Assembly (NCBI GenBank): GCA_028293825.1
Contig: JAQGNY010000005.1
Location: forward strand, 1-64,000
Origin: Verrucomicrobiaceae bacterium
GTDB taxonomy: Bacteria > Pseudomonadota > Gammaproteobacteria > Pseudomonadales > CAMLJR01
Length of the DNA stretch: 64,000 nucleotides
Reading direction: 5' to 3'
Below the pieces are notes generated by a model. It saw only the letters and a list, made by a program, of their open reading frames with translations. It did not search any database and had not been told where the DNA came from. Below, piece after piece: positions 59,422-64,000 of the stretch; the stretch's first letter is position 1; each line of letters opens with the position of its first letter. A program made the position numbers and the translations under genes.

Positions 59422-62400
59422 ATGACTCTAGATTCTTTACGCCGTGTGCTAACGCCGCGCGCAATGCCCGTCACACCGACCTTACCGACCAGCGGCTTAG
59501 TGGCGCTGGCGCTGCCGTTCGTGTTGTTGAGCGTGGTGTTTAACGGCATGAATATCGATGTGCCAAGCCTGATCGCATGGGTTGCCGCCATCATCATGGT
59601 CGCGTTTGCGTTGCCGGCGCTTTACGCGGCGATCGCCACCTTTGGTGCTATCGCCGGCGCACTGCTGTTGTTGCGGTTGATGGGCACCGCACCGTCGGAG
59701 TTTTCCAGCTTTGAGCTGACCGCATTTTTTTTCGCGACTGCATTGGCCTGGGTGGTCGGTCAATTGTTTGCGTTGATCGTGCAAAAGCGTGCGGCGCTAA
59801 GCGCCAGCAATATCGATTTGAACAGCTACGAGAAAACCTTATTTGCGGTGCTGGAAAACAGCCGAGAGTGCATCAAATTAATTGCCGCCGATGGCACTAT
59901 TCTAGCGATCAATGAGCCCGGTCTGCGCCTTGCCGGTGCTACCCAAGAAAATCAAATGCTCGGCCAGAATTGGTTTTCGCTGTGGGATGCCGAATCGCAG
60001 AAGACGTTGCAAACTGTCTGGCAGGGCGCGCTGGCAAAAGGTGCGGGCGAATTCACCGGCAATTGCCGCATTTTTAGCGGCGAGCGGCGTATCTGGCAAA
60101 ATGCGTTCAGTGCGATTCAACTGCAATCCGAGCAACAGCCAGCGCTACTGTGTATCTCGCGCGATATCACCGACAGCCTCGCCGCGCAGCAAACCTTAAA
60201 AGCCAGTGTCACCCAGCTCAATAGCTTGGCCTGCAATATCGACGATGCATTCTGTTCGCTCGATAGCCACTGGGCGATTACGTTTGCGAATGCCAGTGCG
60301 CAAAAGATGCTCGCCGCTGAAAACGACCCGGCCATCACTGGCCACAATTTCTGGGAATTTTTTCGCTCCTCGAAAGATGACGAAGGCGCGACCTGCATTC
60401 GCCGCGCGTTCGACCAGCAAACGGTGCAGCGCTGCGATTATTTTTGCGTGTCGCGCCGTGCGTGGCTCGGCATCACCGCATTTCCGCACGCGGCCGGTAT
60501 CGGCGTATTAATTCGCGATTTAACCGCGATCAAATCGGCCGAAAAAACTGCCGCCGAAGAAAATACGCGGCTGCAAGTAGCGCAGGATATTGCCGGCTTT
60601 GGCGATTGGTCATTCGATTACGATTTGGGTCTGATGAAGTTATCGCCACGTGCGTTGGCGTTGCTCGATCTGGCCGAATGCCCGGTGCACGAACACAAAA
60701 AACAATTATTGGAGCGTTTGCATCCACAGGATCGCATGGCATTGGTGCAGGCCATTATCAATAGTTCGAGCGAAGCGTCGCGGCTCGATCTCACCGTGCG
60801 CATGCCGATTGCCGATGGCAGCGGCGATCGTCACGTGCATTGGATCGGCCAACTAATTGCCGACGAATACGGCAATCCGGTGCGCATGATGGGCGCGGTG
60901 CAAGACGTCAGCACGCACCTGAGCGCGCAGCAGGCCATCGACAAAGCCCGCGCATTGGTGCGCGACATTATCGACGTGTTGCCGATGGGCATTGGCGTGC
61001 TCGATGCGCAAGGTTCGTTTGTAGTGATGAATCGTGTGTTCAGCGATGTGCGCCGCGATCTGCATGGCACCGAACCGCCATCGAATCAGCCGTTTGTCGA
61101 TCAGAGTATGTATAGCCCGATGCTGAGCGCTCTTACCACGGAACTTGAATCGGTCGTAGGCGATTTACTCTCGGGCAAAATCGACCATTTTCAAACCGAT
61201 CATCGCGTGGTGATCGATGGCGAAGCGCGCTGCTACACAGTGCATGCGCAGTTGTTGGAAACTAGCGGCGAGAAAATGGTGTTGATCTCGCACAACGATA
61301 TTTCGTCGATTGTGCGCATGACCGAAGCAACCGCGCAGAACGCAAAACAAATGCGCGAACTGCTCGATAATCTGCCGGAAATTTTTTGGATTTACGATCT
61401 GGAAGCGCAGCGCTTTACCTATTACAGCTCGGCGGTGGAAAAAATCACCAAGGTGCCGCGTGATCAATTAGTTGAAAATCAAAGCACGATGGATTTGATC
61501 CATCCGGAGGATCGCGAGCGCTTGAATAAACTGATGCCGCAACGGCTCTCCGGCAACGTCGATATCGGCGAAGTGCAATACCGCATGATCGACGCCGATG
61601 GCGAGTTGCACTGGCTGAGCGGCAACACCATTCCGATGCGCAACGAACACAATGAAGTGACCAGCCTACACGGCGTGTTGCGCGATATCACCGCGCGCAA
61701 AATTTATGAAGAGCAACTAGTCGCGGCGGCGTATGTCGACGATTTAACCGGTCTGCCGAATCGCAAAGCATTGCTCAACGAAATGTCTGTGCGCATCGAG
61801 CAGGTCGCGTTAAATCCATTGGCACTCATGTTGATCAATATAGATCGCTTCAAAAATATCAACGACACGCTCGGTTACAGCAGCGGCGATTTGTTGCTCG
61901 ATCAAGCCGGCAAACGGTTGCGCTCGGCGCTCGATCCCGAAATCTATTTAGCACGTTTCGGCAGCGATGAATTTGCAGTGATTTGTCCGCAGCAAAAACA
62001 GAGCGCTGTCGGTGCAACCATCAAACATTGTTTCGACACCGCGTTTGAATTACATGCGGAGCGCGCGTTTTTGACCGTGTCGATCGGCGCGGCCAGTGTT
62101 GAAAATAGTGGCGATGTCGATCAGTTGCTGCGTTTTGCCGGCATAGCGTTACAGCGCGCAAAAGCCGGTGGGCGCAATAATTTCCAAGTGTTCCAAGACA
62201 CAATGATGCTGCCGACACGCGAACGGCTCACGCTCGAAAATGAATTGCGCACTGCGTTGCAAGACGGCGAATTCGAATTGTTTTATCAGGGTAAATTCGC
62301 GTTGGCGACCGATACGTTAATCGGCGCCGAAGCATTATTGCGTTGGCGCTCGAAAACACGCGGATTGGTTTCGCCAATCGATTTCATTCCATTGCTCGAA

Positions 62401-63021
62401 GAAACCGGGCTTATTTTACCGGTGGGCGATTGGATTTTGGCGGAAGCCTGTCGGCAAGTGCGCACTTGGTACAAACGCACCGGCACCTGGTTGCCGGTGG
62501 CAGTGAACGTGTCTGCGCTGCAAATCGTTAATCGAGCCTTCGGTGAAAATGCGCTGACGATTCTGCAAAAAAGTGGCGTACCGGCTGGTGTTATCGAACT
62601 TGAGATTACCGAGTCGGCGTTGATGTCCGATGCCGCGCACGGCGGCCAATTAATTAGCACGCTGAAAGCAGCCGGATTTGCGATTGCGCTCGATGATTTC
62701 GGTACCGGGTATTCAAACCTGAGTTATTTGCGCCGGTTCGCGCCGAATACGTTAAAAATCGATCGCAGTTTCGTGGCCGAGTTGACCGCTAAAAATAGCG
62801 ACCGGGCCATCGTCGAAGTGGTATTGCAATTGGCGAGTGCGCTGCAAATCGATGTGGTTGCCGAAGGCATCGAAACCATCGAGCAGCAAGCCATTTTATG
62901 CGAAATGAATTGCCATTTAGGGCAGGGCTATTTGTTTTGCAAACCGCTGACGGCACTGCAATTCGAGCAGGATGTAATGCGGCTGCCGGCACCGCCGCGC
63001 ACGAATGCGCGCTGGCGTTGA
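59422..63021 (+). CDS. Multi-PAS GGDEF-EAL cyclic-di-GMP protein
   Basis: A 1199-residue inner-membrane protein. Several hydrophobic helices (about 24-120) are followed by about five PAS-type domains (130-770), a GGDEF domain (DDLTGLPNRKALL; RFGSDEFAVI) and an EAL domain (GAEALLRWRS, EITESALM, DDFGTGYSNLSYL, KIDRSFV, VAEGIET). The EAL residues look intact, so c-di-GMP phosphodiesterase activity is likely. The signature loop reads GSDEF rather than GGDEF, a substitution sometimes compatible with cyclase activity. It follows the two-component pair but after a hairpin and 227 bp. Confidence 0.93.
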   Translation: MTLDSLRRVLTPRAMPVTPTLPTSGLVALALPFVLLSVVFNGMNIDVPSLIAWVAAIIMVAFALPALYAAIATFGAIAGALLLLRLMGTAPSEFSSFELTAFFFATALAWVVGQLFALIVQKRAALSASNIDLNSYEKTLFAVLENSRECIKLIAADGTILAINEPGLRLAGATQENQMLGQNWFSLWDAESQKTLQTVWQGALAKGAGEFTGNCRIFSGERRIWQNAFSAIQLQSEQQPALLCISRDITDSLAAQQTLKASVTQLNSLACNIDDAFCSLDSHWAITFANASAQKMLAAENDPAITGHNFWEFFRSSKDDEGATCIRRAFDQQTVQRCDYFCVSRRAWLGITAFPHAAGIGVLIRDLTAIKSAEKTAAEENTRLQVAQDIAGFGDWSFDYDLGLMKLSPRALALLDLAECPVHEHKKQLLERLHPQDRMALVQAIINSSSEASRLDLTVRMPIADGSGDRHVHWIGQLIADEYGNPVRMMGAVQDVSTHLSAQQAIDKARALVRDIIDVLPMGIGVLDAQGSFVVMNRVFSDVRRDLHGTEPPSNQPFVDQSMYSPMLSALTTELESVVGDLLSGKIDHFQTDHRVVIDGEARCYTVHAQLLETSGEKMVLISHNDISSIVRMTEATAQNAKQMRELLDNLPEIFWIYDLEAQRFTYYSSAVEKITKVPRDQLVENQSTMDLIHPEDRERLNKLMPQRLSGNVDIGEVQYRMIDADGELHWLSGNTIPMRNEHNEVTSLHGVLRDITARKIYEEQLVAAAYVDDLTGLPNRKALLNEMSVRIEQVALNPLALMLINIDRFKNINDTLGYSSGDLLLDQAGKRLRSALDPEIYLARFGSDEFAVICPQQKQSAVGATIKHCFDTAFELHAERAFLTVSIGAASVENSGDVDQLLRFAGIALQRAKAGGRNNFQVFQDTMMLPTRERLTLENELRTALQDGEFELFYQGKFALATDTLIGAEALLRWRSKTRGLVSPIDFIPLLEETGLILPVGDWILAEACRQVRTWYKRTGTWLPVAVNVSALQIVNRAFGENALTILQKSGVPAGVIELEITESALMSDAAHGGQLISTLKAAGFAIALDDFGTGYSNLSYLRRFAPNTLKIDRSFVAELTAKNSDRAIVEVVLQLASALQIDVVAEGIETIEQQAILCEMNCHLGQGYLFCKPLTALQFEQDVMRLPAPPRTNARWR

Positions 63022-63043
63022 TACAAGCAAATAGTAAATACGA

Positions 63044-63881
63044 TCACTCGACAGCTGTGGTGTCGGGCTTGATCGGCAACGGTGCGTTATTGGCGAAATG
63101 AACCGTGCGCGTCGGAAATGGAATGCGATCTTCGTTGTATCGAAGGCCAATTTAATTTCTTCATGCAAGCTGTCGCGCATGTCACCGTGATTTTCGCGCG
63201 CCGCCCACACCGGTAACTGAATATCCACTGACGATTCGCTGAAGCCCTGAAATATAATTTGCGGGCGCGGCTCTCAAGACATAGCGGGTTATCCGTCGCC
63301 ATTTGCTGCAATACACGCGCGCCAGCGCAATATTCCGAGTTGTACGCAATCGATGTTTTTAAATCCGAGCGGCGAATTTGAAACTTGCTCAAATTAATCA
63401 CGTCGGTTTTTATAAGGGTTTCATTCGGGATACGCACATAGCGGTTGTCGAACGTACGCAATTTTACCGACAGCATATCCACCGATAACACTTCGCCGGT
63501 GTGATTGCCGACTTGAATAATATCGCCGATCAAAAAGCTCCGTTCGCTGATGACGAACAACCCGCTGATTATATTGGCCGCCGATGTTTGTGCGGCGAAA
63601 CCAATCGCGACGGAAAATACGCCGGCCGCACCGAGCACACATTAATTTTGAAACCGAGTTGATGCAGCGCCGTGTCGATGAATATCGCCAGAATCAACCA
63701 GCCGCCGAAGCGCGGCAAATGACTGAGAAAGCTGCGGCGTCAATCGAAAATAAAGCTGCGAAAAAACGATGCCCGCAACAATTAGCATTGCCGTGCGCAA
63801 CGCGTTGGCCGTATCGATCGAATTGATGACGTGCTGAATCGAGTTTATAAAATAAAAATTAAGCTGATAAAAACGAGGCAC
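63044..63881 (-). pseudogene. MscS-type mechanosensitive channel with four frameshifts
   Basis: Full-length small MscS homologue (about 279 codons) in five pieces: an N-terminal helix region from GTG 63881; SHLPRFGGWLILAIFIDTAL; the pore and beta domain LGAAGVFSVAIGFAAQTSA, ISGLFVISERSFLIGD and LRTFDNRYVRIPNETLIKT; EPRPQIIFQGFSESSVDIQL; then IPFPTRTVHFANNAPL to the TGA at 63046-63044. Junctions are near 63724, 63638, 63283 and 63125, each a small shift. Sequence between breaks is well conserved, so inactivation is recent or the assembly contains indel errors. It converges on the GGDEF-EAL gene. Confidence 0.85.
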
Positions 63882-63946
63882 TTTTTTTGGAGAAGCGCCA
63901 GGTTTTGTATCGATCGGGTGAATGTCGGTTAAGTGTGCCGTTTAAT

Positions 63947-64000
63947 TTATTGCGGAGCGGGTTTGGCGCTACCGTCTTTTACCGGCGGCGCTGCATCCGC
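63947..64000 (-). CDS. C-terminal tail of a gene running out of the window
   Basis: An open frame enters from the right edge on the minus strand and ends at TAA (63947-63949) after 17 codons reading ADAAPPVKDGSAKPAPQ. Ala/Pro/Lys-rich tails are common in exported or ribosome-associated proteins; no identity can be given. Confidence 0.35.
   Translation of the reverse strand, partial: ADAAPPVKDGSAKPAPQ

Overview
The window is about 49 kb of gammaproteobacterial chromosome carrying a 14.4 kb Tn7-like transposon. The gammaproteobacterial call rests on class I adenylate cyclase CyaA, sigma-32 with its RpoH box, the lptM-lysA-dapF cluster, the yqiB-cpdA-yqiA-parE cluster, Kdo transferase WaaA, and the order mutM-(ggt-fdx-coaD-rsmD)-ftsYEX-rpoH, which as I recall it matches pseudomonads. 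I cannot name a genus.

Layout. 1-2.3 kb: lysine/peptidoglycan operon lptM-lysA-dapF. 2.5-8.8 kb: two outer-membrane-type proteins, cyaA, mutM and a small exported protein. 8.8-12.1 kb: leftward rsmD, coaD, fdx, ggt. 12.2-16 kb: ftsY-ftsE-ftsX, then rpoH behind a perfect CIRCE (HrcA) operator. 16.1-31.4 kb: DUF423 protein, trmB, a CYP101-like P450, a CNNM/CBS transporter-like protein, alkaline phosphatase, several oxidoreductases, a PQQ sugar dehydrogenase joined to cytochrome c motifs, and waaA. 31.4-37.2 kb: tolC, yqiB, cpdA, yqiA, parE.

The transposon spans 37207-51617 and begins at the base after the parE stop codon. It starts TGT and ends ACA, is flanked by the 5-bp duplication TTTAG (37202-37206 and 51618-51622), has a terminal inverted repeat, and has TnsB-like binding repeats closely phased at the tnsA end and dispersed at the other. 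Core genes are tnsA (frameshifted), tnsB, tnsC, tniQ-1 and tniQ-2 (in-frame stop). Cargo is a HEPN-domain protein, a tightly coupled three-gene operon (DNA methyltransferase, a cytosolic protein with two GHKL ATPase modules including a histidine-kinase core, and a receiver-domain protein), an XRE regulator and a truncated antidote-like gene. The three-gene operon is the best candidate for a little-described system. I infer a DNA-modification or phage-defence cassette controlled by a His-Asp phosphorelay.

Beyond the transposon (51.6-64 kb) are an FkbM methyltransferase, YkgJ and cupin genes, the fatty-acid cis/trans isomerase cti, a NarL-type two-component pair, a 1199-residue PAS-GGDEF-EAL protein, an MscS-type channel gene broken by four frameshifts, and the tail of one more gene. 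I saw no rRNA, tRNA or CRISPR array.
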